Below are positions 18,464 through 28,172 of a stretch of 64,000 nt of DNA, piece after piece. The notes beneath the pieces are model-generated. The model searched no databases, was not told where the DNA came from, and saw only the letters and a program-made list of their open reading frames with translations. Numbering within the stretch: position 1 is the stretch's first letter; each line of letters opens with the position of its first letter. Source of the stretch: Barnesiella sp. WM24 (GTDB lineage Bacteria; Bacteroidota; Bacteroidia; Bacteroidales; Muribaculaceae); NCBI RefSeq assembly GCF_004570975.1, contig NZ_SPPC01000002.1, forward strand, positions 124,001-188,000, given 5' to 3'. The position numbers were made by a program, and so were the translations under genes.

Positions 18464-20401
18464 ATGATTACGATTACATTTCCCGACAAAAGCACAAGGC
18501 AGTATGAAGAGGGCACAACCCCGCTCCAGATTGCTGAAAGCATAAGCACCCGTCTGGCGCAGGATATACTTGCCGCCACAGTCAACGGTGAGGATTGGGA
18601 CATAAGCCGCCCCATAAACGCAGACGCAGAGATTAAACTTTTCAAGTGGGACGACCCGGAAGGCAAGCACGCTTTCTGGCACAGTTCAGCCCACCTTCTC
18701 GCCGAAGCGTTGCAGGAGCTTTATCCCGGAGTGAAGTTCGGTATAGGGCCGGCGATTGAAAACGGTTTCTACTACGACATCGACACCAATGGACACTCCA
18801 TCACAGCCGCCGACTTCCCCGCTATCGAGAAGAAGATGCTTGAGCTTGCCCAGAAAAAGGAGCCAATCGTAAGAGCTGACATATCAAAGACTGACGCGCT
18901 CAAACTATTTGGCGACAGAAACGAAGAATACAAATGTGAGCTTATCAGCGAGCTTGAAGACGGTCACATCACTACCTACACCCAGGGACAGTTTACCGAC
19001 CTCTGCCGCGGACCTCACATCCCTAACACCGCCCCGATAAAAGCGGTAAAGATAACCTCGCTTGCCGGTGCCTACTGGCGTGGCGATGAAAAGCGCAACC
19101 AGCTTGTGCGCGTCTACGGCATAACCTTCCCCAAGAAGAAGATGCTTGACGAGTATCTGGTGTTGCTTGAAGAGGCCAAGAAGCGCGACCACCGTAAACT
19201 CGGAAAAGAGATGGAACTCTTTGCCTTCTCATCCAATGTAGGTGCCGGACTTCCCCTCTGGCTTCCCAAGGGCGCTGCATTGCGCGACCGTCTTGAGCAG
19301 TTCCTGCGCAAGATTCAGAAGCAGTATGGCTACCTTCAGGTAATCACTCCGCATATCGGTAACAAGAATCTGTATGTGACCTCAGGTCACTATGCAAAAT
19401 ATGGCAAGGACTCCTTCCAGCCTATTCACACACCGGAAGAAGGTGAAGAATATCTGCTGAAACCGATGAACTGCCCCCACCACTGCGAGATATTTAAGGC
19501 ATACCCGCGTTCTTACCGCGACCTGCCTATGAGACTCGCCGAGTTTGGTACCGTGTACCGCTACGAACAGAGCGGTGAGCTCCACGGTCTGACACGTGTG
19601 CGCGGCTTCACTCAAGATGACGCCCACATATTCTGCGCGCCCGACCAGATTAAGGATGAATTCCTCAAGGTAATGGACATCATCCTTTATATCTTCAAGA
19701 CTCTTGACTTCAACAACTACGAAGCACAGATATCGCTCCGCGACCCGAAGCATAAAGAAAAGTATATCGGCTCTGACGAAAACTGGCACCTTGCCGAGCA
19801 GGCAATCATCGACGCCTGTGCGGAAAAGGGACTTAACGCACGCACCGAACTCGGTGAAGCAGCATTCTACGGACCGAAACTCGACTTCATGGTTAAAGAC
19901 GCCATCGGTCGCCGTTGGCAGCTCGGAACAATTCAGGTTGACTACAACCTGCCCGAACGTTTCCAGCTCGAATACACCGGAGCCGACAACCAGAAACACC
20001 GTCCGGTCATGATTCACCGCGCACCGTTCGGATCGCTCGAACGCTTTGTCGCTGTGCTTCTGGAGCATACGGCAGGTAAATTCCCGTTGTGGCTTGTACC
20101 CGACCAGGCGGTTGTGCTTCCTATCAGCGAGAAGTTTAACGACTACGCCCACAAGGTTGCACGCGAGCTGAACATCGCTGATGTCCGCACGATTGTCGAT
20201 GACAGAAACGAGAAAATCGGAAAGAAAATCCGCGACAACGAGCTCAAACGCATACCCTATCTTCTGATTGTAGGAGAAAAAGAAGCAGAAAATGATGAAG
20301 TTTCTGTAAGAAAACAGGGTGAAGGTGATAAAGGTACAATGAAAATTACTACCTTTGCAGAATATTTGACTGACGAGGTCAACAAATTGATAAATCAATA
20401 A
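18464..20401 (+). CDS. thrS: Threonyl-tRNA synthetase
   Basis: 645 residues, the usual length for bacterial ThrRS. N-terminal TGS domain ([20 protein letters not shown]), then the editing domain with its [11 protein letters not shown] motif (HxxxH), followed by the class II core: the zinc-binding [12 protein letters not shown], motif 2 [26 protein letters not shown] and motif 3 [11 protein letters not shown]. The anticodon-binding domain closes the protein ([13 protein letters not shown]). It charges tRNA-Thr and hydrolyses mischarged Ser-tRNA-Thr. First gene of the conserved thrS-infC-rpmI-rplT order. Confidence 0.98.
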   Translation: MITITFPDKSTRQYEEGTTPLQIAESISTRLAQDILAATVNGEDWDISRPINADAEIKLFKWDDPEGKHAFWHSSAHLLAEALQELYPGVKFGIGPAIENGFYYDIDTNGHSITAADFPAIEKKMLELAQKKEPIVRADISKTDALKLFGDRNEEYKCELISELEDGHITTYTQGQFTDLCRGPHIPNTAPIKAVKITSLAGAYWRGDEKRNQLVRVYGITFPKKKMLDEYLVLLEEAKKRDHRKLGKEMELFAFSSNVGAGLPLWLPKGAALRDRLEQFLRKIQKQYGYLQVITPHIGNKNLYVTSGHYAKYGKDSFQPIHTPEEGEEYLLKPMNCPHHCEIFKAYPRSYRDLPMRLAEFGTVYRYEQSGELHGLTRVRGFTQDDAHIFCAPDQIKDEFLKVMDIILYIFKTLDFNNYEAQISLRDPKHKEKYIGSDENWHLAEQAIIDACAEKGLNARTELGEAAFYGPKLDFMVKDAIGRRWQLGTIQVDYNLPERFQLEYTGADNQKHRPVMIHRAPFGSLERFVAVLLEHTAGKFPLWLVPDQAVVLPISEKFNDYAHKVARELNIADVRTIVDDRNEKIGKKIRDNELKRIPYLLIVGEKEAENDEVSVRKQGEGDKGTMKITTFAEYLTDEVNKLINQ

Positions 20402-20410
20402 CACTACTGA

Positions 20411-20983
20411 ATGGACAACAGACCCGGTAATCAGGGGCCGCAACGCGGCAATCAGCGGAGAGGACCGCAGAAAGAAAAAGATCCTTATGCAATAAATGAG
20501 CGCATACGCGCCCGCGAGGTACGACTTGTGGGCGACAATGTGGAGCCAGGCATATACTCAATCCACGATGCACTCAAGCTTGCCGAAGAGCAGGAACTTG
20601 ACTTGATCGAGATTTCGCCCAATGCAGCTCCGCCTGTCTGCAAGATACTTGACTATCAGAAATTCCTGTACCAGCAGAAGAAGCGACTGAAGGAACAGAA
20701 AGCCAAGTCTACCAAGGTAGTGGTAAAAGAGATTCGTTTCGGACCTCAGACCGATGACCACGATTACAACTTCAAGCTGAAGCATGCCCAAGGATTCCTG
20801 TCGGAAGGAGCAAAAGTAAAAGCCTACGTGTTCTTCCGCGGACGTTCAATCCTCTTCAAGGAGCAAGGAGAAGTATTGCTGCTTCGCTTTGCCAACGACC
20901 TCGAAGAGCTTGGAAAGCTTGAACAGATGCCGGTGCTTGAAGGCAAGAGAATGACAATCATGCTCTCGCCCAAAAAGAAATAA
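20411..20983 (+). CDS. infC: Translation initiation factor IF-3
   Basis: 190 residues. Recognised by the IF3_N block [42 protein letters not shown], and the IF3_C block [21 protein letters not shown] with the terminal [17 protein letters not shown] short charged Gly/Arg/Gln-rich tail precedes the N domain ([18 protein letters not shown]), usual for Bacteroidales. It binds the 30S subunit and checks the start codon. Starts 9 bp after thrS with an ATG; the rare AUU start that autoregulates infC in enterobacteria is not used. Confidence 0.97.
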   Translation: MDNRPGNQGPQRGNQRRGPQKEKDPYAINERIRAREVRLVGDNVEPGIYSIHDALKLAEEQELDLIEISPNAAPPVCKILDYQKFLYQQKKRLKEQKAKSTKVVVKEIRFGPQTDDHDYNFKLKHAQGFLSEGAKVKAYVFFRGRSILFKEQGEVLLLRFANDLEELGKLEQMPVLEGKRMTIMLSPKKK

Positions 20984-21041
20984 ATCGATTGGCTTGCCAA
21001 TCACACAATTATATAACTCGAATTAATTAAAAATTAAAACA

Positions 21042-21236
21042 ATGCCAAAGGTTAAGACTAATTCCGGTGCCAAAAAGAGGTTCGCCCTTACCGGATCAGG
21101 AAAAATCAAAAGAAAACATGCCTTTAAAAGTCACATCTTGACAAAGAAGACCAAGAAGCAAAAGAGAAACCTCACCCACTTCGGCACAGTAGCCAAGGTT
21201 GACGAACGCGAAGTAAGAGATTTGCTCGCACTGTAA
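21042..21236 (+). CDS. rpmI: 50S ribosomal protein L35
   Basis: 64 residues, very basic, beginning [25 protein letters not shown] in the pattern KTxSxAKKRF that defines L35, with [16 protein letters not shown] in the middle. It lies between infC and rplT as in most bacteria. Confidence 0.97.
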   Translation: MPKVKTNSGAKKRFALTGSGKIKRKHAFKSHILTKKTKKQKRNLTHFGTVAKVDEREVRDLLAL

Positions 21237-21345
21237 CGTAAAGGTTTCACTGTTTTTTAATTCGTGATTTTATAATCTTTTTATTAACCGAATGCACAGC
21301 AAAAAAGAGCAAAAACGCCGCTGACATTCAAAAATCATTACTAAA

Positions 21346-21696
21346 ATGCCAAGATCAGTAAATCATGTTGCTTCAAGAGCACGCAGAAAGAAAATCTTAA
21401 AACTCACCCGTGGTTACTATGGCGCACGTAAGAATGTGTGGACCGTTGCCAAAAACACTTGGGAAAAGGGTCTTACCTATGCTTATCGTGACCGTAAAGA
21501 TAAGAAGCACAACTTCCGCGCATTGTGGATTCAGCGTATCAACGCTGCCGCTCGCGAGGAAAACCTCTCCTACTCTAAGCTTATGGGACTTATCCACAAG
21601 TCAGGCATAGAGATCAACCGTAAGGTGCTTGCCGACCTCGCTCTCAACAACCCCGCCGCTTTCAAGGCAGTTGTAGAGAAGGTTAAGAACGCATAA
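21346..21696 (+). CDS. rplT: 50S ribosomal protein L20
   Basis: 116 residues; the [20 protein letters not shown] start and [30 protein letters not shown] are diagnostic of L20, an early-assembling 23S rRNA binder. It follows rpmI after 109 bp, an unusually long gap for this operon; in other bacteria L20 represses its own operon by binding mRNA upstream, but I see no clear mimic of its rRNA site here. Confidence 0.97.
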   Translation: MPRSVNHVASRARRKKILKLTRGYYGARKNVWTVAKNTWEKGLTYAYRDRKDKKHNFRALWIQRINAAAREENLSYSKLMGLIHKSGIEINRKVLADLALNNPAAFKAVVEKVKNA

Positions 21697-21718
21697 ATTG
21701 GTTCTCATAAATATTACA

Positions 21719-21758
21719 GGCGGAGTTATGTCGTGCGACATGGCTCCGCCGCTTTTTA
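21719..21758 (+). terminator. Rho-independent terminator after rplT
   Basis: Stem GGCGGAG...CTCCGCC with inner pairs ATGTCG/CGACAT around a two-base loop, followed by GCTTTTT. It is 22 bp past the L20 stop and closes the thrS operon. Confidence 0.88.
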
Positions 21759-21827
21759 TCCCCTCCCCAATAAAAAAGACACGCAGCGCGGCGACAGAAA
21801 CATTTAATTGCGATACAATAACGACAC

Positions 21828-21856
21828 GAAAAAGGGCCATGCCGGAGCATGACCCT
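21828..21856 (-). terminator. Rho-independent terminator after the ECF sigma factor gene
   Basis: On the minus strand AGGGTCATGC-TCCG-GCATGGCCCT forms a compact hairpin (one mismatch) followed by TTTTTC. It lies about 50 bp past the sigma factor stop at 21906. Confidence 0.82.
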
Positions 21857-21905
21857 AAATAGAAATTATCAATATTTTACGGGTTAATCGGTTGGATTCC
21901 GCCGG

Positions 21906-22409
21906 TTAACGATAATCCTTGAGTGTCTGCTGAAGACGCTGACGGGCAAAAAAGATACGACTCTTTACAGTGCCAAGGGGGAGATTCATTTTTTCAGCAA
22001 TCTCATTATACTTATATCCTGCCACATGCATTGAGAAAGGTATGCGATAGTCATCGCTGAAAGAGTCGATAGCGGCAGTGATTTCTTTTGCTGCGACAGA
22101 GCCCTCGGGAGTCTCAAACCCGGAATCTTGTGGAAGATTCAGATGATAGAGGTCTTCGGTCTGGTCAATAATCGTAGCAGAGCGAACCACCTTACGATAG
22201 TTGTTGATAAAGATGTTGCGCATGATGGTAAACACCCATCCTTTGAAGTTTACATTGTCGACATACTTGTCCTCATTGTCGAGAGCCTTCAGAGTGGTGT
22301 CCTGGAGCAAATCATAGGCATCGTCACGGTTGGACGTGAGAAGATAAGCGAAATTTAAAAGATTGCTTTGCAATCCTAAAAGCTTTGTTTGAAAATTAGA
22401 AGAACCCAT
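21906..22409 (-). CDS. ECF-type RNA polymerase sigma factor
   Basis: 167 residues with sigma region 2 (NLLNFAYLLTSNRDDAYDLLQDTTLKAL, NVNFKGWVFTIMRNIFINNYRK) and region 4 (IPFSMHVAGYKYNEIAEKMNLPLGTVKSRIFFARQRLQ), the full ECF architecture. No anti-sigma gene is adjacent, so it belongs to a stand-alone Bacteroidetes ECF group. It is driven by a housekeeping-type promoter and followed by a strong terminator. The regulon cannot be told from this window. Confidence 0.93.
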   Translation of the reverse strand: MGSSNFQTKLLGLQSNLLNFAYLLTSNRDDAYDLLQDTTLKALDNEDKYVDNVNFKGWVFTIMRNIFINNYRKVVRSATIIDQTEDLYHLNLPQDSGFETPEGSVAAKEITAAIDSFSDDYRIPFSMHVAGYKYNEIAEKMNLPLGTVKSRIFFARQRLQQTLKDYR

Positions 22410-22486
22410 AATAGATAATTTAATGTAAATAGTTGTCGTTACTTATTGCAATTGATTCACAAACTTGTTACAAATCAATTACAGCG

Positions 22487-22516
22487 CAAATATAATAATA
22501 CTTTTCATACTGACAA
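22487..22516 (-). promoter_or_regulatory. Promoter of the ECF sigma factor gene
   Basis: Minus strand: TTG (22516-22514), 19-bp spacer, TATATTTG (22494-22487), a full Bacteroidetes sigma-ABfr-type promoter. The leader is about 75 nt. Confidence 0.7.
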
Positions 22517-22718
22517 TGCATTTTTGTAAATATTTTAGTTTTACCAAGTTAATTAACTATAGTTAATACATAATTACTTATGTTACTTAGCATTACAAAA
22601 CAATCAAAGCATTTCATCTTTATTACATTATAGAATACATTCTGTTACATCCATCTTTTTAACGCAATTTTTAACAGAAAAACGCCACTATCTACAGGAA
22701 ATAGAGATTTATTGTAGC

Positions 22719-22726
22719 TATATTTG
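22719..22726 (+). promoter_or_regulatory. -7 box of the men genes
   Basis: TATATTTG, exact consensus, 16 bp before the menB ATG at 22743. No TTG at the normal -33 distance. Confidence 0.5.
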
Positions 22727-22742
22727 CAAAAAAATATGTGTT

Positions 22743-23561
22743 ATGAGAGAATGGACTACTATAAAGGAATATGAGGACATCCTGTTCCAGCAATATGGCG
22801 GCATCGCCAAGATAACGATTAACCGCCCCGAAGTGTACAACGCATTCCGCCCGCAAACCAATTTCGAGATGCTTGACGCAATGTCAATCTGCCGCGAACG
22901 CCCCGACATAGGTGTTGTCGTGTTGACCGGCACCGGCGACAAAGCTTTCTGCTCCGGAGGCGACCAGAAGGTAAAAGGAATCGGAGGATACATTGACCAA
23001 AACGGTGTACCCAGGCTTAATGTGCTTGACCTGCACAAGGCAATACGCTCAATCCACAAGCCAGTAATCGCCATGGTCAACGGCTACGCAATCGGCGGAG
23101 GAAATGTATTACAGGTTGTATGCGACCTTACGATAGCGTCAGAAAACGCAAGATTCGGACAGACAGGGCCCAAAGTCGGAAGTTTCGATGCCGGATTCGG
23201 CTCATCTTATCTTGCGAGATGTATAGGACAGAAAAAAGCACGTGAAATATGGTTTCTTTGCCGCCAATACACAGCCAAAGAAGCTGAGGAAATGGGCATG
23301 GTAAACAAAGTAGTGCCGCTTGAACGCCTTGAGGATGAAACCGTGGAATGGTGTGAAACCATCCTGAAGCGCAGCCCGATGGCAATCAGAATGATCAAGA
23401 GAGCCATGAATGCCGAACTTGACGGACAGCGCGGCATGATGGAGTTTGCCGGCGACGCGACTTTGATGTATTATCTCATGGAAGAAGCGCAGGAAGGCAA
23501 AAACGCGTTCCTTGAAAAGCGCGACCCCGATTTCTCGCAGTTCCCCAAATTTCCGGGATAA
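22743..23561 (+). CDS. menB: 1,4-dihydroxy-2-naphthoyl-CoA synthase
   Basis: 272 residues of the crotonase fold. It closes the second ring of the naphthoquinone by converting o-succinylbenzoyl-CoA to 1,4-dihydroxy-2-naphthoyl-CoA. The MenB-specific blocks are visible: [25 protein letters not shown] (oxyanion hole), [43 protein letters not shown] with the conserved Asp, and [18 protein letters not shown]. First gene of the men cluster; three bases separate it from menC. Confidence 0.96.
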   Translation: MREWTTIKEYEDILFQQYGGIAKITINRPEVYNAFRPQTNFEMLDAMSICRERPDIGVVVLTGTGDKAFCSGGDQKVKGIGGYIDQNGVPRLNVLDLHKAIRSIHKPVIAMVNGYAIGGGNVLQVVCDLTIASENARFGQTGPKVGSFDAGFGSSYLARCIGQKKAREIWFLCRQYTAKEAEEMGMVNKVVPLERLEDETVEWCETILKRSPMAIRMIKRAMNAELDGQRGMMEFAGDATLMYYLMEEAQEGKNAFLEKRDPDFSQFPKFPG

Positions 23562-23564
23562 CCG

Positions 23565-24617
23565 ATGAAAGCCGAATACGCCACTTATACCCTGCATTTC
23601 AAAAACAAAGCGGTGACTTCGCGTGACACACTCACCGAACGCGCCACTTACTATATACGCATCCGGGACGATTCAGGCAAAAATTTCGGCGTAGGCGAAT
23701 GTGCCCTGTTCAAAGGTCTTGGTGATGACGACCTCCCTGACTATGAAGAGAGGCTGAGAGAAACGTGTCGGGCAATAAATGCCGCGAAGTGCCGCGAAGA
23801 GATACAGTTGCCGCCTATGACGTCACTGCGTTTCGGTGTTGAGACAGCACTCGCCGACCTTGACAACGGCGGCACGCGTCACCCGTTTCCGTCACAATGG
23901 AGCCTGGGGAAAAGTGAAATACCCATCAACGGACTTATCTGGATGGGCTCAGCAGAAGAGATGCTGTCACGAATCGACGAAAAACTCAATGCCGGATTCA
24001 GGTGTGTCAAACTCAAAATCGGTGGCATCGATTTCAATGAGGAGCTTAGGCTCCTGCAATATATAAGGAATCGCTTTGCCCCCGACCGGCTTGAATTGCG
24101 CCTTGATGCCAACGGGGCTTTCACGCCCGGCAATGCGCTGCAGAGGCTTGAGATGCTGTCACCCTTTTCCATCCACTCCATCGAGCAGCCCATCCTTCAG
24201 GGACAATGGAAGGAAATGGAGCGCATATGTCGCGAAAGCCCGATACCTGTAGCCCTTGACGAGGAACTTATCGGATGCACAGATGCACAAGAAAAGGAGT
24301 CGCTGCTATCGGCAATCCGTCCCCACTACATCATCCTGAAGCCTTCGCTGTGCGGAGGGTTTGCCTCAGCCGACGAATGGATTTCGACCGCAGAGAGACA
24401 CGGCATAAAATGGTGGGCTACATCGGCGCTTGAATCTGACATAGGGCTCAACGCCATAGCACAGTGGGTATCCGTAAAGCAGCCGGTCATGCCCCAGGGA
24501 CTCGGCACAGGACAACTGTATCTCAACAACATCTCTTCACCTCTCGTGCAGACACGGGATGTGCTGCGATATAACCCTGACAGAAAATGGGAACTCCCGC
24601 AACTCGACTGGCGCTAA
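23565..24617 (+). CDS. menC: o-Succinylbenzoate synthase
   Basis: 350 residues, enolase superfamily (muconate-lactonizing-like). Dehydrates SHCHC to o-succinylbenzoate in menaquinone synthesis. Catalytic features: CVKLKIGGIDF (KxK), LELRLDANGAFT (metal Asp), SIEQPI (metal Glu), PVALDEELIG (metal Asp/Glu) and ILKPSLCGG (second catalytic Lys). Its TAA overlaps the menE ATG by one base (TAATG), indicating translational coupling. Confidence 0.92.
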   Translation: MKAEYATYTLHFKNKAVTSRDTLTERATYYIRIRDDSGKNFGVGECALFKGLGDDDLPDYEERLRETCRAINAAKCREEIQLPPMTSLRFGVETALADLDNGGTRHPFPSQWSLGKSEIPINGLIWMGSAEEMLSRIDEKLNAGFRCVKLKIGGIDFNEELRLLQYIRNRFAPDRLELRLDANGAFTPGNALQRLEMLSPFSIHSIEQPILQGQWKEMERICRESPIPVALDEELIGCTDAQEKESLLSAIRPHYIILKPSLCGGFASADEWISTAERHGIKWWATSALESDIGLNAIAQWVSVKQPVMPQGLGTGQLYLNNISSPLVQTRDVLRYNPDRKWELPQLDWR

Positions 24618-25570
24618 TGATTGACGACCCTAAAGGTCTCGCCGATGAATTTCTGAAAGAATGGTTTGCCCCGGAGCCATATGTGACAGCCCACACTTCC
24701 GGGTCGACCGGTGAGCCTAAGGAAATAAAGCTCCTTAAAAGCGACATGCTGAAATCAGCGGAAGCCACATGCCGCTTTTTCAATATAGACTCCGGCAGCA
24801 ACATGCTGCTTCCTTTGTCGCCATCCTATATAGCCGGGAAAATGATGATTGTAAGGGCTATCGTAAGCGGTGCCCGTCTACATGTCGAGCCTCCCTCATC
24901 TCATCCTATGGCTTCCGACTACGGCACTCTCGACCTTGTACCTATTGTCCCGGCACAGCTTGCCGGCATATTGTCCAATAGGCTTTCCGGCAATATCAAG
25001 AACCTGCTTATCGGGGGCGCCCCGCTATCGTCGGCAGAAGAAAGCCTCATTGCCGAGTCAGGGATAAAAGCGTGGGCTTCATATGGGATGACCGAAACCT
25101 GCAGCCATGTCGCGCTACGTGACATCACCTCGCGCAGTGACATATACGACATGCTTCCCGGCATAACGGCTTCAACCGACGACCGAGGCTGCCTTATTAT
25201 CAATGCACCGGAATTTTCATTCCGGCAACTTGTCACCAACGACATCGCCAAGGTCATAAGCCCATCCCGTTTCCGATGGATAGGCAGGCATGACAATGTA
25301 ATAATCTCAGGCGGCATAAAACTTCACCCCGAACTAATCGAGCGACAGCTGGCAGGACTTATCAATGAGCCGTTTTATATCATCGGCAGACATAGCGAAC
25401 GCTGGGGACAGGAAGCTGTTTTATACATCGAGGCGACATCAGTCGACACAGACCGGCTGATGCCGGAAATCCGCAAGCGGCTTGACCGCTACAGTGTCCC
25501 CAAAGAGATTATCGCAGTGACCCGCTTTGACCGTACCGACAGCGGAAAAATAAAGCGACGCATACTCTGA
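24617..25570 (+). CDS. menE: o-Succinylbenzoate-CoA ligase
   Basis: 317 residues, short for the ANL family (often 350-480) but in the range of Bacteroidales MenE. P-loop AHTSGSTGEPKEIKL, SYGMTETCSHVALR (A5), IGRHDNVIISGGIKLHPE (hinge) and the C-terminal catalytic lysine in DRTDSGKIKRRIL are all present, so it looks functional. It activates o-succinylbenzoate to its CoA ester for MenB. The start chosen is the ATG overlapping menC; a longer frame reaches into that gene. The stop codon TGA is at the same time one copy of the 3-bp target duplication of the following insertion element, so the element inserted exactly at the gene end without damaging it. Confidence 0.9.
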   Translation: MIDDPKGLADEFLKEWFAPEPYVTAHTSGSTGEPKEIKLLKSDMLKSAEATCRFFNIDSGSNMLLPLSPSYIAGKMMIVRAIVSGARLHVEPPSSHPMASDYGTLDLVPIVPAQLAGILSNRLSGNIKNLLIGGAPLSSAEESLIAESGIKAWASYGMTETCSHVALRDITSRSDIYDMLPGITASTDDRGCLIINAPEFSFRQLVTNDIAKVISPSRFRWIGRHDNVIISGGIKLHPELIERQLAGLINEPFYIIGRHSERWGQEAVLYIEATSVDTDRLMPEIRKRLDRYSVPKEIIAVTRFDRTDSGKIKRRIL

Positions 25571-25603
25571 GACCCCGTTCCCCAATATTTGTTAAGGCCG
25601 GGG
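25571..25603 (+). repeat. Left terminal inverted repeat
   Basis: Begins GACCCCGTTCCCCAATATTT and pairs with the complement of 26354-26386, differing at positions 14, 26 and 29. Confidence 0.85.
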
Positions 25604-25759
25604 CGGTCAAGCGTTGTGCAGATGTGTTCACGCAGTGAGGGAGCAATGCGGTTGCATTGTGACCGAAACAAGCGGACGCAGATGCACGGCGATTGGCCGA
25701 GGCGAATGTAACTTTTGCCTCGGATAATTGAGAATACATCTGTTTGTGATGAAATCGGA

Positions 25760-26300
25760 ACGGTTTAGAACTATACGAACCGCAACATGAACATTGCGCA
25801 CGCCACCATCGCAATACCTTTTGCGGTGTGCAGAAATTGCCCGTAATTCTTGTTTAAACGTCTGAAGGATTCAAGCCACTAAAATGTTCGCTCCACAACC
25901 CGTCTGCCGTCAACCGGTTTGAATTCCGATGTGCCGAAATTCGATTTTACGCACTCCGGATTCATAGACAATCCTTCTTTCAAGCGTCCGACCAATGGAC
26001 CACGACATCCGTAGCGAACTCCTTGCGACATAAATCAATGCCACGTTCATCCGGTCGAAAAATCCGGTAGTGAGCCATTTGCGGTAAAATTCATATACGG
26101 TACGCCATTTGGGTAAGCCATGGGGTAGAAGTTTCCACCGGCACCCTGTCCCGGTCAGATATAACCATATTTGCTCATGTAGATTACTGATGGTTAAAAT
26201 AATATAACCGAATTTATGTGTGATAAATTGTGCGGCAATCAATAAAAACACCTTACCATCGCATCTCTCTGGCGTTTTTTGCCTTGTTCCTCTGTCACGT
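25760..26300 (-). pseudogene. IS5-family transposase remnant
   Basis: The N-terminal DUF4096-like region is readable at about 26030-26200 as GCRWKLLPHGLPKWRTVYEF followed by YRKWLTTGFFDRMN, typical of IS5/IS427-type transposases. The C-terminal signature, normally [22 protein letters not shown], is recognisable at about 25780-25910 as GRRVVERTF, stop, WLESFRRLNKNYG in another frame. The DDE catalytic core between them is gone, leaving only about 80 unrelated bases. So the gene is broken by a large internal deletion, a frame change and at least one stop. Confidence 0.78.
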
Positions 26301-26353
26301 AGCAAAAGCTACGCTCCTTCATCACAAGACAAAAACCACTCAGAGATATGCGA

Positions 26354-26386
26354 CCCCAGCGTTAACAAATATCGGGGAACGGGGTC
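26354..26386 (-). repeat. Right terminal inverted repeat
   Basis: Minus strand begins GACCCCGTTCCCCGATATTT, mirror of 25571-25603. Followed immediately by the second TGA target-duplication copy at 26387-26389. The next 100 bp up to the gene end at 26492 show nothing recognisable. Confidence 0.85.
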
Positions 26387-26491
26387 TGAATGCGACCGAC
26401 AGAGGTAGATATACGATGATTCAGCGTGTACAAAAATGGAAAGGACCGCGACAATAGCCGCAGCCCTTTCAATACATTGTGTTGCCTGTGC

Positions 26492-27331
26492 TTATAATGT
26501 AAAGGCGATGTAAACCCTGAACGAAGAGAAGTCGCGCTTTATCTTGGGCCGGCTGTCTTCATCGTCAGAACTGTTTAACACAGCAATCTGGGAATACTTT
26601 CCCGAACCCCAGCGGCTTTCCACGCCGAGCGCCACACGCCTATACTGTATCTTTCCTCCGAAGTCAAATATATTGCAATAAGCCATCGATGAGTTTAAGT
26701 CACCCTCGTCGCTGACGAGGTGTAGCCCGAAAGTAGGCTGATAGTGGAAGTACAATGTGGCACGAAGATATTTTGCGGCATTATCCATCATCGAGAAAGG
26801 TGCCACCGATACGACAGGACCTATGCCGAAAGCCCCGATATGCAAATCCCATACTCCGAGATTATTGAATTTTGACAGAATGTCGCCATAGTCGTCATCA
26901 CCTCCGGTGTTACCTCCGTCAGTATTCCAGTTATCAGAGGTCACAAAGTTACGCTTCTTGTATTTTGTAACCTGAATATCGGTCCAGCGCACATCAAAAC
27001 CCACCTTGAGCAAGCCGGCGATAGGGCGTTTCGGGAAGAAATAACTGTTTCCTTTAGTTATGGCAAATGAAAAACTTGCCTTCTCCTTCAATCCCTCAGC
27101 CTTCACGTTGGCGGTCGGAGCATAAGAAAGCATCGTATATTTGCCCTTGCCCCATATTGAGTTCCAGTTCTTCTCGCGGTTCAGCCTCTCTATTTCAAGA
27201 TCCTTTTCCGCAAGTTCAGCATTTGCCGCATCAAGTTCGTCACGAAGATAATCAAGGCTGTCAACCGGCTCTTGCGCCCTCACTCCGGCAACAGAAGCTA
27301 CTGCCAGTAACAAAAAAAGTATATGTCTCAT
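26492..27331 (-). CDS. Exported protein with short coiled coil and barrel-like C-terminus
   Basis: 279 residues with a Sec signal peptide (MRHILFLLLAVASVAGVRAQ). Residues about 25-52 (LRDELDAANAELAEKDLEIERL) form a heptad-like coiled coil, after which the chain turns to alternating beta strands (SYFFPKRPIAGLLKVGFDVRW, YLRATLYFHYQPTFGLHLV, GGKIQYRRVALGVESRWG) and ends FRVYIAFTL. That suggests an outer-membrane barrel preceded by a periplasmic trimerising helix, but I do not recognise a named family. It starts 5 bp after the stop of the DUF4595-like lipoprotein, so the two share a transcript. Confidence 0.72.
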   Translation of the reverse strand: MRHILFLLLAVASVAGVRAQEPVDSLDYLRDELDAANAELAEKDLEIERLNREKNWNSIWGKGKYTMLSYAPTANVKAEGLKEKASFSFAITKGNSYFFPKRPIAGLLKVGFDVRWTDIQVTKYKKRNFVTSDNWNTDGGNTGGDDDYGDILSKFNNLGVWDLHIGAFGIGPVVSVAPFSMMDNAAKYLRATLYFHYQPTFGLHLVSDEGDLNSSMAYCNIFDFGGKIQYRRVALGVESRWGSGKYSQIAVLNSSDDEDSRPKIKRDFSSFRVYIAFTL

Positions 27332-27336
27332 AGTCT

Positions 27337-28140
27337 TTATTTTTTACGTTTAAACAATGATTTGAAGCGGTTTTTAGAGCCCTGCAAAGAGGTTACATCA
27401 CAGGCATCACCTGCCCTGCTTCCGGCATAATTATATGACATGGTTATCGTAATATCGTCTATCGTGACCTGTTCGGCGGATATTGTACCGTCAGGATTCA
27501 ATCGATAAGCAAACTCTGTCACATCATACAACACAGGATTGTACATAGTCATGGGGAAATTCTTGGACACTTTGCCAAACAGACCGGTCATGGAAAACGG
27601 GCCGAGAGGATCCCATAACGGACTGCAAACTCCAGCCTTATTCTCAAGAGTCGAATAGGTATAGAGTATATCGTCTCCATCATAAGCCACACTCATCAGA
27701 TTGCCGTCTTTCCAATTAAAAAAATCAGTATCTCCATCTGTGGTCATGCTTGTAAGGTGCCCGGCAGAATCATAGGTAAGCGACACCTTCCATGAATCAC
27801 CTAATTCCGAAACAATAGCTTCAGTCATGTAACCGCGGGAATTGGTAGAGATATTGGAGAGCGTTAAATTATCTTCATCGTCACGAGACTTAATGGTGAG
27901 CGGATTATACGAAAGCGTTATTTCCATTTCATCCATTTTCATCCTTGAAATGCGACCGGAACTATCATAGCTCACATTGAATACAGGGATACCGGCAACA
28001 GTAATCGATGACAGCTTGTTGCCTGTCGCCACAGGTGAGTCGCCACCACCGGCTTCATCGTCATCATCTCCACACGAAACAAGGGGCAAAACCATCATTG
28101 ATGACAATGCCCATAGTAAAAAAGTAAAGGTTTTCCTCAT
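27337..28140 (-). CDS. DUF4595-like lipoprotein
   Basis: 267 residues with lipobox PLVSC (Cys23) followed by GDDDDEAGGG. The rest shows several short strand-turn units of the YD-repeat style (VSYDSSGRISRMKMDEMEI, LTYDSAGHLTSMTTDGD, VAYDGDDILYTYST) and ITMSYNYAGSRAG near the end, as in the DUF4595 family of Bacteroidales. A basic tail (KNRFKSLFKRKK) closes it. First gene of a two-gene leftward unit with the barrel protein. Its promoter carries a ten-G tract between the -33 and -7 elements, so expression may vary by slipped-strand change. Confidence 0.72.
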   Translation of the reverse strand: MRKTFTFLLWALSSMMVLPLVSCGDDDDEAGGGDSPVATGNKLSSITVAGIPVFNVSYDSSGRISRMKMDEMEITLSYNPLTIKSRDDEDNLTLSNISTNSRGYMTEAIVSELGDSWKVSLTYDSAGHLTSMTTDGDTDFFNWKDGNLMSVAYDGDDILYTYSTLENKAGVCSPLWDPLGPFSMTGLFGKVSKNFPMTMYNPVLYDVTEFAYRLNPDGTISAEQVTIDDITITMSYNYAGSRAGDACDVTSLQGSKNRFKSLFKRKK

Positions 28141-28172
28141 AGTTTATTAATGATTGGTTATATCAACAGTTG

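Larger units (their letters stand above)
22410..22742. other. Divergent intergenic region, ECF sigma factor / menB
   Basis: A 333-bp AT-rich region with promoters firing outward at both ends (22487-22516 leftward; 22719-22726 rightward). The centre (about 22520-22690) contains repeated TTACAT/ATTACAT words but no open frame or hairpin that I can support. Confidence 0.5.
25571..26386 (-). mobile_element. Decayed IS5-family insertion sequence
   Basis: An 816-bp element bounded by imperfect 33-bp terminal inverted repeats that match at 30 positions, and flanked by TGA on both sides (25568-25570 and 26387-26389), a TNA-type target duplication as made by the IS1031 and ISL2 groups of IS5. Inside lie recognisable N- and C-terminal pieces of an IS5-type transposase on the minus strand, with the catalytic centre missing and stop codons present. 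It can no longer move by itself. It sits between menE and the convergent gene ending at 26492. Confidence 0.8.

Noticed and set aside
19382-20443. 353-codon open frame on the minus strand
   Set aside because: It lies wholly opposite thrS, a certain gene, and its protein has no recognisable family; it is a shadow frame.
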